This document shows positions 47,960 to 57,141 of a stretch of DNA of 64,000 bases, in pieces. This stretch comes from Rheinheimera sp. A13L (lineage in GTDB: Bacteria > Pseudomonadota > Gammaproteobacteria > Enterobacterales > Alteromonadaceae): contig NZ_AFHI01000045.1 of NCBI RefSeq assembly GCF_000217935.1, positions 124,001 through 188,000 of the forward strand. The letters are read 5' to 3'. The position numbers were made by a program, and so were the translations under genes. The first letter of the stretch is position 1. Each line of letters opens with the position of its first letter. The notes beneath the pieces were generated by a model, which saw nothing but the letters and a program-made list of their open reading frames with translations, searched no databases and was not told the DNA's origin.

Positions 47960-48535
47960 TTATTCACATTCATCTTCATTAACTAATTCTACTGTTGCTG
48001 CAGTTGTTGCAGTTGCAGCAGTGTAGCGAACGATACAGTTACCTGCAGTTAAGTCAGCCAGATTTGCAGCCATATCTACATTGCCAGCAGCTACCACTAA
48101 AGCTGGAGTCAAATTCAAAGCTGTAGCAGACTCGGTATCATGTAATACGAAATTATTTGGGAAGTCAGCTACTGCTTGTAAAGAAGTAACATCAGAATCA
48201 GGCGCACCGAAAGCTACATCAACCCCTGAAGCACAATTTGTATTTGCAGGAGCTGCTGGAGTCGCATCAATTTCAGCTTGAAGCGCAGCACGTACGTTAT
48301 TAGCTTCAAAACAGGCTAAAGCCGCAGTATTCTGACCAGCAATTAACGCTTTGCCATTTACAAGACTTATGGCCGCTCTCAAACTGCCTTCAACACCTGC
48401 TAATACTGAAGCTTTTGCATCGCCCTGGAAATTCAAAAACCGTGGCGCTGCTGTTACAGCTAAAATACCTAAAATTACTATGACTATAATCAGTTCTACT
48501 AACGTAAAACCTTGTTGTTTATTTAATGTCTTCAT
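47960..48535 (-). CDS. mshA: MshA, major MSHA pilin subunit
   Basis: Structural subunit of the MSHA pilus, used in attachment and surface sensing. The prepilin leader MKTLNKQQG precedes [18 protein letters not shown], which is cleaved and methylated by PilD. The 191-residue protein has an Ala/Thr-rich variable head with a C-terminal disulphide loop (GNCIVRY...EDECE). An AGGTGAAG-type site lies before the ATG. It is preceded by mshB and followed by mshC, the Vibrio order. Confidence 0.93.
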   Translation of the reverse strand: MKTLNKQQGFTLVELIIVIVILGILAVTAAPRFLNFQGDAKASVLAGVEGSLRAAISLVNGKALIAGQNTAALACFEANNVRAALQAEIDATPAAPANTNCASGVDVAFGAPDSDVTSLQAVADFPNNFVLHDTESATALNLTPALVVAAGNVDMAANLADLTAGNCIVRYTAATATTAATVELVNEDECE

Positions 48536-48560
48536 ACTTCACCTCGTTAAAAAAATTTCT

Positions 48561-49253
48561 TTATGGCTTATTACGAACAGCGTTCACTACGCCAGTCGCT
48601 GGATTGTACCAAAAATAGTTGAATGCAACAGTGGTTGGAACGTTGTTTGTTGCAGTTGCTGGTGGCGTCGGCACAGCGGCGTTGCCTGACGTCTGGAAAT
48701 AGAAACAGATGTTAGCAGCAGTACCAGTTCCTTCCACAACAACAAATTTATTTTGCGCTAAAGTAGCAGCAGTAGCACCAGTGCCAACAATGGCTGCAGG
48801 TGGGTTTTGTAATAACAGGTTAAACACTTCCAGACAACGTGCTTCTGTCATGTTCGCCACCTGGGTGTTGTTTGCGGTGCCGCTCACTACTGCTGCAGTT
48901 GCTGCAGTAGTTACACCAGCTGTAGGATAACCACGGGTGAAACCACCTAAAACCTGAGCTGTACTGGCGTCCACGCCCACTCTGCGGTTATCGATAGTCA
49001 CAAAGGTCAAGTTGGCCTGGTTAGTACCAGTACTGCCACTGGCTGAAGAACCACTTGGACGGCCAGCCACTTCCCATTGACCACGTACTAAACCTACAGA
49101 TGTCGCAAAACCACCAGTGACGCCTTCCAGTGAGGCGTCTTCAGCGTCATCCACCACATCCAGGAAGCGAGGTAAAGCTGTGGCTGCCAATAAGCCTAAA
49201 ATAATTATCACAATGATAATTTCGATAATAGTGAAACCACTCTGTCGTCTCAT
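48561..49253 (-). CDS. mshB: MshB, MSHA pilin-like protein
   Basis: Prepilin of 230 residues with signature RQSGFTIIEIIIVIIILGLLA and a segment after the helix (FLDVVDDAEDASLEGV) closely matching MshA, from which it likely arose by duplication. The head is Gly/Ala/Thr-rich. GGAG lies nine bases before the ATG. It precedes mshA and is the first pilin after mshG; a possible 30-codon ORF overlaps its start by four bases. Confidence 0.9.
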   Translation of the reverse strand: MRRQSGFTIIEIIIVIIILGLLAATALPRFLDVVDDAEDASLEGVTGGFATSVGLVRGQWEVAGRPSGSSASGSTGTNQANLTFVTIDNRRVGVDASTAQVLGGFTRGYPTAGVTTAATAAVVSGTANNTQVANMTEARCLEVFNLLLQNPPAAIVGTGATAATLAQNKFVVVEGTGTAANICFYFQTSGNAAVPTPPATATNNVPTTVAFNYFWYNPATGVVNAVRNKP

Positions 49254-49342
49254 TTTGTTAACTCCACATCTTTTTTTGTTAGTTTATCGCTAATTGCGCT
49301 TATTTTACCCACTATTCCCAGCTTGTCTTCTGTTTTTTTCAT
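49250..49342 (-). CDS. Possible 30-residue ORF in the mshF position, coupled to mshB
   Basis: The ATG at 49342 opens 30 codons ending in TGA that overlaps the mshB ATG by four bases (ATGA). The peptide is highly charged (starts MKKTEDKLGIVG, ends KDVELTK), without a membrane segment. In Vibrio, mshF occupies this gap between mshG and mshB, but this peptide is far too short to be MshF. The ribosome-binding site is weak (CGG). It may be a coupling peptide, a remnant, or chance. Confidence 0.35.
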   Translation of the reverse strand: MKKTEDKLGIVGKISAISDKLTKKDVELTK

Positions 49343-49358
49343 TTTTACCGATTATTTA

Positions 49359-50576
49359 CTAACCACCCTTATAGGCATTCAACATATCCCACATAGGTGT
49401 GAAGATACCTAAAGCTAAAATAAGCACCATTGCAGACACTACTGAAATCAAAATAGGTTCTATCTTTGCTGTAAGTCCTTTCAAGTCGTATGCCACTTCT
49501 CTCTCATAAAATGAGGCAACTTCCGTCAACATTTCGTCAACCTGGCCTGTTTCTTCGCCTACAGCTAACATTTGGAGTACTAAAGGTGTAAATAATTCAC
49601 TTTGTACCGAAACACGCAGTAAACTTTCGCCCCTTTCGATGTTTTTTCGCATGTCACGGATTTTTTCCGCCATATAATCGTTGTCGACCGCCTCAGCCAC
49701 CAGTGTTAAAGCTGAAGTTAAAGGCACACCTGCTCTGAGCATCATGGCAAAGCTGCGGCTGAAACGCCCTAAACTGGCGCGCACTAAAATAGTGCCCATC
49801 AGTGGCATTTTCAGTTTCCAGTAACTCCATTGGTAGCGGCCTTTGTCTGTTTGTAAATACAGCTTTAATGCCCATAAAAGCCCCACAACGACCCCTGCCA
49901 TCCATTGCCAATAATTCACAAAGAGGTTGGAGCTGGCCAGCAGTACTTTAGTGGCCCAGGGCAACTCAGTATTAAATTTGGCAAACATACCTGCGAATTG
50001 AGGGATCACCATAATATTCATAATCACCATAGCTATGCTGATGGCAATAAGTACAAAAGTGGGGTAACGGGTTGCTTGTTTAATTTGCTTTTTGGTTTCC
50101 ATTTCCTGCTCAAAATAGCCGGAAAGTTGCAAAAAGGATTCATCCAAACGACCCGTATTTTCACCTACATGCACTATGGAAACCACCAAACGGCTGAATA
50201 TCTTTGGATGCTGTGCCATAGCGGCTGATAAAGTACGGCCTTTTTCCAGCTGGTCAGCTAAATCCAGCAGCACTGTGTTTAATGCTGTAGAACTGGTGCT
50301 TTCTGCTAAACCCACTATAGCTCTGATGATGGGAATACCGGCTTTCATCAGGGAGTACATCTGACGGGCGAAAATAATCAGCTCGGTCATACTGACCTGC
50401 TGCCAGGGCCAGACGATGGCGGCGCTGGCTTGTTTTTCTTCCTGCAACTTAATTTTAATAGGGGTTTGGCTTCGTTGCAGCAACATATCCGCTACCGCAG
50501 CTTCACTACCTGCTTCAATGCTACCGCTGACAGACTGGCCTTGCCTGTCTCTTGCTGTATAGCTGAAGGTTGCCAT
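49359..50576 (-). CDS. mshG: MshG, inner-membrane platform protein of the MSHA pilus
   Basis: GspF/PilC family polytopic protein that couples the ATPase MshE to pilin polymerisation. Two T2SSF domains are visible (residues ~65-195 and ~265-395), each with the pattern FARQMYSLMKAGIPIIRAI / FARSFAMMLRAGVPLTSAL, and three membrane segments (around ~170-190, ~215-240 and ~375-400). Length 405 is normal. It shares one base with the mshE stop (TAATG). Confidence 0.95.
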   Translation of the reverse strand: MATFSYTARDRQGQSVSGSIEAGSEAAVADMLLQRSQTPIKIKLQEEKQASAAIVWPWQQVSMTELIIFARQMYSLMKAGIPIIRAIVGLAESTSSTALNTVLLDLADQLEKGRTLSAAMAQHPKIFSRLVVSIVHVGENTGRLDESFLQLSGYFEQEMETKKQIKQATRYPTFVLIAISIAMVIMNIMVIPQFAGMFAKFNTELPWATKVLLASSNLFVNYWQWMAGVVVGLLWALKLYLQTDKGRYQWSYWKLKMPLMGTILVRASLGRFSRSFAMMLRAGVPLTSALTLVAEAVDNDYMAEKIRDMRKNIERGESLLRVSVQSELFTPLVLQMLAVGEETGQVDEMLTEVASFYEREVAYDLKGLTAKIEPILISVVSAMVLILALGIFTPMWDMLNAYKGG

Positions 50577-52339
50577 TAGTCAGCTTCCTGCTCTGCAGTG
50601 CCGACACCGTTACCTGTGCTGCTCTGGACCGGCTCTTCCAGTTCCAGGTATTCAGACACCTTAATCACTTCTTCGATACTGGTCAGGCCCTGCATGGCAT
50701 AATCCAGCGCCATATCTCCCAAAGGCCGGAACCCTTCGTTATTACGGGCTGCTATGGCAAAACCTTCGGCATCACCACGGCGTAATGCATCAGCCAGTTC
50801 GCGGTTCATCACCAGTAATTCAAAGACACCAATACGGCCAGAGTAGCCTGTGTTATTGCAGTTCTGACAGCCTTCACTACGCCAGAACTGCTGAGTGAGC
50901 GCTATATGTTTATATTGTAACCAGCTGGTTTCAGACGGATCCGGGGTATAGGTTGTTTTGCAATGAGCGCATAAACGCCTGATCAGCCGCTGCGCCAGAA
51001 TAGCCCGTAACGCGCTGGCCACTAAATACTCAGCTGCTCCCATATCTATTAAACGCAAGGTACTGCTGATGGCATCGTTGGTGTGTAAAGTGGATAACAC
51101 TAAGTGACCCGTTAAAGCGCCACGTAAACCAATTTCTGCGGTTTCCTGATCCCGCATCTCACCCACCATGATGATATCCGGATCCTGACGTAAGCTGGTT
51201 CTTAACACGTTACTGAACGTCAGGCCAATTTTATGGTTCACCTGCACCTGATTAATGCGGGGTAAACGGTACTCCACCGGGTCTTCAACGGTAATAATTT
51301 TATTACCTTCTTTATTCAGCTCGCTCAGCATGCCGTACAAACTGGTGGTTTTACCTGAACCTGTAGGACCAGTCACCAGAATCATGCCATGGGGCGTTTT
51401 TAAAATCCGGCGTAAACGTTTTAACAGCGCATCCGGCATACCGGTTTGTTCCATGGTCAGCAAGCCTGCCGACTGGTCCAGTAAACGCATCACCACAGAC
51501 TCGCCATATTGCACAGGCATAGTCGACATCCGCACATCTATAGTACGGCCTTTAATTTTGATCTGAAAACGGCCATCCTGCGGCAAACGTTTTTCCGATA
51601 TATCCAGCTGGGCCATCAGCTTTAACCGCAACACCAAAGCCGGCACTATACTGACTTCTTTTAATACGCTTTCCTGTAACACACCGTCGACACGTTGACG
51701 TATACGCAGCAGCTTTTCATCAGGCTCTATATGAATATCCGAAGCCCGCACCTGTACTGCATCTTCAAAAATAGATTGCAGCAATTTAACAATGGTATTG
51801 TCTTTGTCAGTGGCGTCATTGAGCGCACCAAAATCCAGAATATCGGTTTCGGCGTACTCTTCTTTGAGCTGGGTGGCAAAACTTTCGATTTGTTTGGTAC
51901 GACGGTACAAGCGGTCAAAAGCGCTGATCAGCTGGCTTTCCCGCACTATCGCAATAGAAATTTCTTTCGGCGCCAGCATTGGCGCTATTTGATCCAGCAC
52001 TGACAAATCAGCCGGGTCACTCATGCCAAGCAATACAGAACTGCCTCTGTCTTCCAGCACTAAAGCCCGGAAACGGCGGGCATGCACTTCAGGTAATAAA
52101 GCCACAGCTTTAGGATCAATTTGCTGTTGGCTGATATCTAATAAATCGACTTTGAGCTGTTGAGACAAAAACTGCAGCAACTGATCTTCAGTTAAAAACT
52201 GCATATCAATCAGGCTGCTACCCAGCTTGCGGCCAGTTTTTTGCTGCTGAGCTAAGGCTTGCTGCAGTTGTTGTTCACTGATGATGTTTTCATGCACCAA
52301 CAGGTCGCCAAGTCGCATTTTCAGTCTGGGTTTTAACAT
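50576..52339 (-). CDS. mshE: MshE, MSHA pilus extension ATPase with c-di-GMP-binding MshEN domain
   Basis: Hexameric GspE/PilB-type ATPase powering pilus extension. The N-terminal MshEN domain has tandem motifs RLGDLLVHENIISEQQ (from Arg9) and KLGSSLIDMQFLTEDQ; in Vibrio these bind cyclic di-GMP. The ATPase core has Walker A GPTGSGKTT near residue 322, the Asp box and Walker B (IIMVGEMRDQETAEI), and the tetra-Cys zinc site (CAHCKT and CQNCNN). Length 587 is typical. The MshEN motif Gly is replaced by Asn or Gln in the two copies, so binding affinity may differ. Confidence 0.95.
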   Translation of the reverse strand: MLKPRLKMRLGDLLVHENIISEQQLQQALAQQQKTGRKLGSSLIDMQFLTEDQLLQFLSQQLKVDLLDISQQQIDPKAVALLPEVHARRFRALVLEDRGSSVLLGMSDPADLSVLDQIAPMLAPKEISIAIVRESQLISAFDRLYRRTKQIESFATQLKEEYAETDILDFGALNDATDKDNTIVKLLQSIFEDAVQVRASDIHIEPDEKLLRIRQRVDGVLQESVLKEVSIVPALVLRLKLMAQLDISEKRLPQDGRFQIKIKGRTIDVRMSTMPVQYGESVVMRLLDQSAGLLTMEQTGMPDALLKRLRRILKTPHGMILVTGPTGSGKTTSLYGMLSELNKEGNKIITVEDPVEYRLPRINQVQVNHKIGLTFSNVLRTSLRQDPDIIMVGEMRDQETAEIGLRGALTGHLVLSTLHTNDAISSTLRLIDMGAAEYLVASALRAILAQRLIRRLCAHCKTTYTPDPSETSWLQYKHIALTQQFWRSEGCQNCNNTGYSGRIGVFELLVMNRELADALRRGDAEGFAIAARNNEGFRPLGDMALDYAMQGLTSIEEVIKVSEYLELEEPVQSSTGNGVGTAEQEAD

Positions 52340-52343
52340 AAAA

Positions 52344-53588
52344 TCACTCTAACGCCGCGATGCGCTTTTTTACATAGTCCAGGCTGGCCGCTGATAAGCC
52401 AAAGCCGTTTACTGCCACCTGACGATAGGCCAGCAGAGCCTGTTCCTGTTGTTGCATAGCATCATAACTTAATGCCATACCTAACCACCAACGAGCCTGT
52501 TCTGGTTGCTGCCGTGCCAATTGTTGGAATACCTGCACTGACTGCGCATGCTGATTAGTTTTTTGTAAAGCCGCAGCTTTTAGTGCATAAAAATCTGTGT
52601 AATTTAAGATATCAGGTTCGTACTCTAAATAACTCAGTGCTTTGGTCCAATTCTGTTGTTTAACAGCCAAAGCGGCCAATGCCATGGAGACTTTAGGATC
52701 CTGCACACCTGCAGCACTGGCCTGTTCCAGTATCTGTACTGCGCCTTCATCATTACGCTGAATTTGCGCCAAACGGGATAACTCTAAATAAGCCTGACTG
52801 GACGCAGGTTCCAATTGACGAATTTGTTGCCAGTGACTGACAGCCTGAGTCAGATTGCCGCTGGATTCGGCCTTTTTGGCTTTTTGCATCAATAAATCTT
52901 TTTGCTGCTGTGGGCTGAGTTGTACTTTTTCAATCGCCAGAGAACGAGGTTTGCTTACTTCTGGGGCACTGTGATTCCAGTTAGTTTCTGCCAGGCTTTC
53001 CTGCTCAGGCACAAACTCAGCCGCCTGATCAAATTCACTGACCTGAACTTCAGTACTTGCAAAGAGCTCAGATACAGGCTCCGCACTCTTTAGGCTTTCA
53101 TCTGGCTGACGCATCTGTACCTGCACCACCCGCTCTGCTGCAACGGGCTGACTGGCAAAAGGTTTTAGCTTAGGTTCAACCTCGACCACAGGTTTGGCCG
53201 CCTTTGATTTTCCGAGTTCAGCAGCCAGCTCAGGAGATATACGGCTTGCCACCACATCCTGCAAACTAACCACTTGTTCTGTTGTGCCTGGTGTTGGGTT
53301 TGTTACCGCAGCCAGATGTTGCACTTCAGGAACCAGCTTTGCTACAGCAGCCAATGGATGCACCTGACCTTGTTGCACTTCGGATACAGTAGCTGCCTGA
53401 TCTGTTTTGATAGAAAAACGCTCCATATACCAGGCCTGACCACACCAGCCTGCCAATAAAGCTAAAGGCACAGATGCCCACAACAGCCAGTGTGACTTAG
53501 GTTTTGGTTTAAAGCTGGCGAAGCCTCTGTGGTGTTGCTGCTCTTGTTGCTTGTCTAAATCACGCAACATTTTATTAATGACACTCAT
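52344..53588 (-). CDS. mshN: MshN, TPR-containing MSHA biogenesis protein
   Basis: Bitopic membrane protein of the MSHA assembly machine. The conserved N-terminus MSVINKMLRDLDKQQ is followed by a basic segment, one membrane helix (about residues 38-55), a long Ala/Val/Pro/Glu-rich periplasmic linker, and TPR repeats in the C-terminal ~190 residues. I start at 53588, which overlaps the mshM stop by four bases, giving 414 residues; the longer frame to 53660 lacks the conserved start. Confidence 0.9.
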   Translation of the reverse strand: MSVINKMLRDLDKQQEQQHHRGFASFKPKPKSHWLLWASVPLALLAGWCGQAWYMERFSIKTDQAATVSEVQQGQVHPLAAVAKLVPEVQHLAAVTNPTPGTTEQVVSLQDVVASRISPELAAELGKSKAAKPVVEVEPKLKPFASQPVAAERVVQVQMRQPDESLKSAEPVSELFASTEVQVSEFDQAAEFVPEQESLAETNWNHSAPEVSKPRSLAIEKVQLSPQQQKDLLMQKAKKAESSGNLTQAVSHWQQIRQLEPASSQAYLELSRLAQIQRNDEGAVQILEQASAAGVQDPKVSMALAALAVKQQNWTKALSYLEYEPDILNYTDFYALKAAALQKTNQHAQSVQVFQQLARQQPEQARWWLGMALSYDAMQQQEQALLAYRQVAVNGFGLSAASLDYVKKRIAALE

Positions 53589-54496
53589 AACCACAACCCC
53601 CTGAAATGCCAGGCAGCAGCAGCTGCAATCATCAGGGATGACACTAAAACTCCCAGCCATATAGGGTTCAGGCTTGCGTTATGATCTCTGACATCTTCAG
53701 TATCTTTTGCGGCATAACGTAAATGCCGGGTATCCACCTGCAGCTTATTTTCACCAAAAGCCAGCATCAGACCTTTATGACTTAATACATTCACTAAACG
53801 TGGGATCCCTCTGCTGTATTTCCAGATAGCTTTTAACGCGCCGGGTGAAAACAATGGTTGTCGAACGCCGGCTATATCAACACGGGCGCTGATATAAGCC
53901 TGCACTTCGTAATAAGACATGCCACGCAAAAAATAGGAGAAACTGACGCGCTGACGTAACTGACGGAACTTGTAGCTGGCTAATCGTTTATCCAGCTCTG
54001 GCTGACCAAACAACACCACCTGCAATAATTTACGCTGTTCAGTTTCAAGGTTAGTTAACAATCGCAAGGCTTCCAGCGTATCGTCAGGCAAAGCCTGGGC
54101 TTCATCGATAATAAGCACTACTCTTTTGCCTTCAGCGGCAAGCGCCACCAGACAATGCTGTAACAACTGCACAAGCTGTTGATTGTCTATAGTGTCTGAT
54201 TGTTTTAATCCCAATTCGGTGGCAAAGGCCCAGCGTAATTCAACAGGCGACAAATAAGGATCCGGAATATAAGCAATTACCCAGTCATCCGGCGCTTCGT
54301 TCATCAGCTTACGGCATAACATGGTTTTGCCAGTGCCCACTTCGCCAGTCACTTTGATAAAACCTTCGCCTACGTTCAAAGCTGTGGTCAGCACCTCCAA
54401 GGCTTCATGATGCTGGGGCAAATCAACATAAAACGCCGTGTTTGGAGTCAAACTAAAAGGGGTTTGCTGTAAACCAAAATGGCGTAAATACAACAT
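53585..54496 (-). CDS. mshM: MshM, ExeA-like AAA ATPase of MSHA biogenesis
   Basis: AAA+ ATPase similar to ExeA/GspA, thought to help secretin assembly through the cell wall. The N-terminus MLYLRHFGLQQTPFSLTPN is characteristic. Walker A is GEVGTGKT, Walker B is VVLIIDEAQ, and sensor motifs follow (FGQPELDKRL). A single membrane helix near the C-terminus (LGVLVSSLMIAAAAAW) anchors it. I choose the ATG at 54496 with GAAG upstream; a start at 54517 within the mshL end is possible. Confidence 0.92.
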   Translation of the reverse strand: MLYLRHFGLQQTPFSLTPNTAFYVDLPQHHEALEVLTTALNVGEGFIKVTGEVGTGKTMLCRKLMNEAPDDWVIAYIPDPYLSPVELRWAFATELGLKQSDTIDNQQLVQLLQHCLVALAAEGKRVVLIIDEAQALPDDTLEALRLLTNLETEQRKLLQVVLFGQPELDKRLASYKFRQLRQRVSFSYFLRGMSYYEVQAYISARVDIAGVRQPLFSPGALKAIWKYSRGIPRLVNVLSHKGLMLAFGENKLQVDTRHLRYAAKDTEDVRDHNASLNPIWLGVLVSSLMIAAAAAWHFRGLWL

Positions 54497-54498
54497 AG

Positions 54499-56184
54499 TC
54501 AGTTCTTCGGATACCATTGATCAATCAAATCAGCAGACTGCTTTATCTGTTGCTTCATAGCACTGCTGGTCGATACTGTAGGTTTTATCAAAATAATCAG
54601 TTCTTTTTTCCGCTCTATCTTGCTGATATTAGTGAACAACTTGCCAAACAAAGGCACAGAGCCAAGCACCGGGACTTTGGATTCGCTGTCGCTGATGGTG
54701 GACTGCATCAAACCACCAATGACTACAATCTCACCGTTACGGGCTTTAATTATAGTATCGGACTCACGGATATTGGTTTGAGCAGAAGGCAAGCTGAAAG
54801 AGCTGTTTCCGCCCAGATTAATGGATTTACTCAGTTCTGTGGTTTCGGACACCGAAGGATGTACATGTAAAATTACATCGCCATCTATATTGATCTGCGG
54901 CGTTACGTCCAAAGCTATACCAGAGAAAAAGGGTTGCAGCTCAGGGATAGGCACATCTCGGGTGATTCCAGTACCTGTGCCTCCGGTATCAGTGACATTA
55001 GAACTGCTGCTAACCCCTGTGACATAGTATTCGTCAGAACCCACTTTAATTACAGCTTTTTGATTATTAATGGCAGTCACACGGGGGCTGGATAACACTT
55101 GTGCATTACCCTGAGTTTCAAGCAGATTGATCACTCCACTAAAATCGTCGCCTTCAAAACCTATACGGCCCAAGCCACCCACCTGAGCGGTAATATTATT
55201 ACCCAGACTAAAGGTATTATTGCTGAAGTTGATATCTGTTGAACCAATGGTACTGGCGATCTGGCTCCAGTTGATCCCCTGCTGGTAATCATCATTTAAG
55301 GTCACTTCAATGATTTTCACTTCCAGTATCACCTGGCGCTGCAAGCTTTCTTCCGTCTGACCTAAATAAGCACGAACAGCCTCTATTTCTGAAGGTAAGC
55401 CCCGCACTGTGACTAAACCAGCCTGCGGACTAATGACTACAGCGCGATCAGGGCCTGCTCCCATCACGCCTGTAATGGCTTCTTTTAAATCTTTCCAGAA
55501 ATCGGTCTGGCTGGAGCTTTGCACTGAACTGCCATTGCCTGAGCCGCCCTGGCTGTTCTGGTTGCCATTCTGGTTGTTGTTATTCTGGTTGTTGCTCTGA
55601 TTACTGTTTTGGTTATTACCACCTGAATTACCGCCGCTGTTACCGCCCTGAGATGACGAAATGCCACCAGCAGTCACAGAAATAGAGGAACTGCCGGAAC
55701 GCTGCATCAGCAAATAATTCACGGCAATAGTTTCAGTGCGTAAGCCACCGGGCATCACCTTATAAATTGAGCCAACCTGCTTAATATGGTAACCATACAA
55801 CTGTTCTATCACAGCAAAAGCTTCGTTTAACGTGACTTGTTTTAAATCCAGCGTGATCTGGCCCGAAACAGCCGGATGAATAGCAACGCTGTAATCTGTA
55901 TCTGCCACCAAGGAAGTAAAAAAGTCAGCTACATCCACATTCGCTGCGGCCACGTTAAAACGTTGCTGCATAGGCTGAGCTTGCTGCAAAGGACTGGTCA
56001 AAGCCAATAAATCCTGAGTCACGCTGTCAGGTACAACAGTTGCCGCAACCTGGGATTGTTTTTGCTGTTCAGCTAAAGCTATCTGCGCACCCTGTGGGAT
56101 TTTAGTATCCTGCATACCCTGACAGCCAGCTAAACCCAGGCTGATGAAAGCTAATGTGAAATAGTTTTTCTTAAAATAATTCAT
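54499..56184 (-). CDS. mshL: MshL, MSHA outer-membrane secretin
   Basis: PilQ/GspD-type secretin through which the pilus exits. A lipoprotein signal peptide ends in LAGC. An STN/secretin-N domain (near residues 90-150) and an N1-like domain precede the secretin core (VILEVKIIEVTLNDDYQQGINW, VLSSPRVTAINNQKAVIKVG, VVIGGLMQSTI). An unusual Asn/Gly/Gln/Ser low-complexity insert lies at residues ~178-228 (55500-55650). The length is 561. It overlaps mshK by four bases. Confidence 0.94.
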   Translation of the reverse strand: MNYFKKNYFTLAFISLGLAGCQGMQDTKIPQGAQIALAEQQKQSQVAATVVPDSVTQDLLALTSPLQQAQPMQQRFNVAAANVDVADFFTSLVADTDYSVAIHPAVSGQITLDLKQVTLNEAFAVIEQLYGYHIKQVGSIYKVMPGGLRTETIAVNYLLMQRSGSSSISVTAGGISSSQGGNSGGNSGGNNQNSNQSNNQNNNNQNGNQNSQGGSGNGSSVQSSSQTDFWKDLKEAITGVMGAGPDRAVVISPQAGLVTVRGLPSEIEAVRAYLGQTEESLQRQVILEVKIIEVTLNDDYQQGINWSQIASTIGSTDINFSNNTFSLGNNITAQVGGLGRIGFEGDDFSGVINLLETQGNAQVLSSPRVTAINNQKAVIKVGSDEYYVTGVSSSSNVTDTGGTGTGITRDVPIPELQPFFSGIALDVTPQINIDGDVILHVHPSVSETTELSKSINLGGNSSFSLPSAQTNIRESDTIIKARNGEIVVIGGLMQSTISDSESKVPVLGSVPLFGKLFTNISKIERKKELIILIKPTVSTSSAMKQQIKQSADLIDQWYPKN

Positions 56185-56513
56185 TGAGTTTTCATCGCTT
56201 TAAACAAATTTAAAGTTAAACGTTCATTCGCCTGTTGTAGCACAACCTGCTGCCGGTTAATGCTCATCACTGTATAGCCTTCAATTTCATCGCCTTGTTT
56301 CACCGACTGACCGTTGATCAACGCCATATGTTGCCCTTGCACATTTTTGATCAAGCCCAGTTTAAACTTGGCTCCCTGATCGGCCATAACAGTAGTTGCT
56401 TCAGTTGCACTGACAACTACAGCCATCGCCATATCAGGTTTGGTTGGGTCTGAGGCTGCCTCAACAGCCGCACTCAGAACTAAACACAGGCTACAACTTA
56501 ATATAACTTTCAT
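56181..56513 (-). CDS. mshK: MshK, MSHA biogenesis protein (PilP-like)
   Basis: Small exported protein with an N-terminal signal peptide (MKVILSCSLCLVLSAAVEA, in part), a SDPTKP motif and a C-terminal small beta domain (FKLGLIKNVQGQHMALING, GDEIEGYTVMSI) like PilP/GspC HR domains. It probably links the inner-membrane complex to the secretin. I start at the ATG at 56513, overlapping mshJ by 23 bases; a GTG at 56519 is the alternative. Confidence 0.88.
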   Translation of the reverse strand: MKVILSCSLCLVLSAAVEAASDPTKPDMAMAVVVSATEATTVMADQGAKFKLGLIKNVQGQHMALINGQSVKQGDEIEGYTVMSINRQQVVLQQANERLTLNLFKAMKTQ

Positions 56514-57141
56514 TGTCACTCACAGTCAGTAATTGCAAAGTAAGCTCTGCATCAGGGTATTCGGTTACCTTGTAATCAATGCTTTGCCAGCCCAGAGACC
56601 AGGATAATTTATCCAGCCGCTCTAACACTGCAGTTAATGCAAAATAATCCCCCGTTAAGATAACAACAGTCGAGTGTTGATAAATAACAGCTTTGTTGTC
56701 AGAACCTTGATCGGCGAAGGTTAAAGGCACTGGTGGATTAGCAATGATCGATTTCAATTTTACATTGTTGCTACTTTTTAACACATCTTGCAGTACCAGC
56801 GCCATGCGCTCCGAACCTACAAAATAACTGGTTAGCTGAGAAATCTGTTGCTGCAACTCCTGTTCCTGGCGTTGCAGTTTCTCAACTTCCTGCTTATAAC
56901 TGGCGTCTACATCTGTACCGGCTTGTTGCTGTAGAGCAATTAAAGTATTGCTGTGTTGCTGCGTTGTCATAGCGGCGCCTTTCATTTGCAGCTCAACTTT
57001 TCTCAGTTCTTCAAAAGCAGGCACTAAAAATTGCAGCAGAAAAAGCCACAAACATAGCAGTAAGGCTCCAATAAGAGTTGTGTACTTCTCCCGTTCTTTT
57101 AACGCTCTGAAACGATCGGACAGCTGTTGCCATGCACTCAT
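56491..57141 (-). CDS. mshJ: MshJ, MSHA biogenesis protein (PilO-like)
   Basis: Bitopic inner-membrane protein of 216 residues with one membrane helix near residues 22-42 (TLIGALLLCLWLFLLQFLV), a coiled coil rich in Gln and Leu (~45-105) and a ferredoxin-like C-terminal domain, equivalent to PilO/GspM. It forms the alignment complex with MshI2 and MshK. Its ATG overlaps the mshI2 stop by four bases. Confidence 0.9.
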   Translation of the reverse strand: MSAWQQLSDRFRALKEREKYTTLIGALLLCLWLFLLQFLVPAFEELRKVELQMKGAAMTTQQHSNTLIALQQQAGTDVDASYKQEVEKLQRQEQELQQQISQLTSYFVGSERMALVLQDVLKSSNNVKLKSIIANPPVPLTFADQGSDNKAVIYQHSTVVILTGDYFALTAVLERLDKLSWSLGWQSIDYKVTEYPDAELTLQLLTVSDNESYIKL

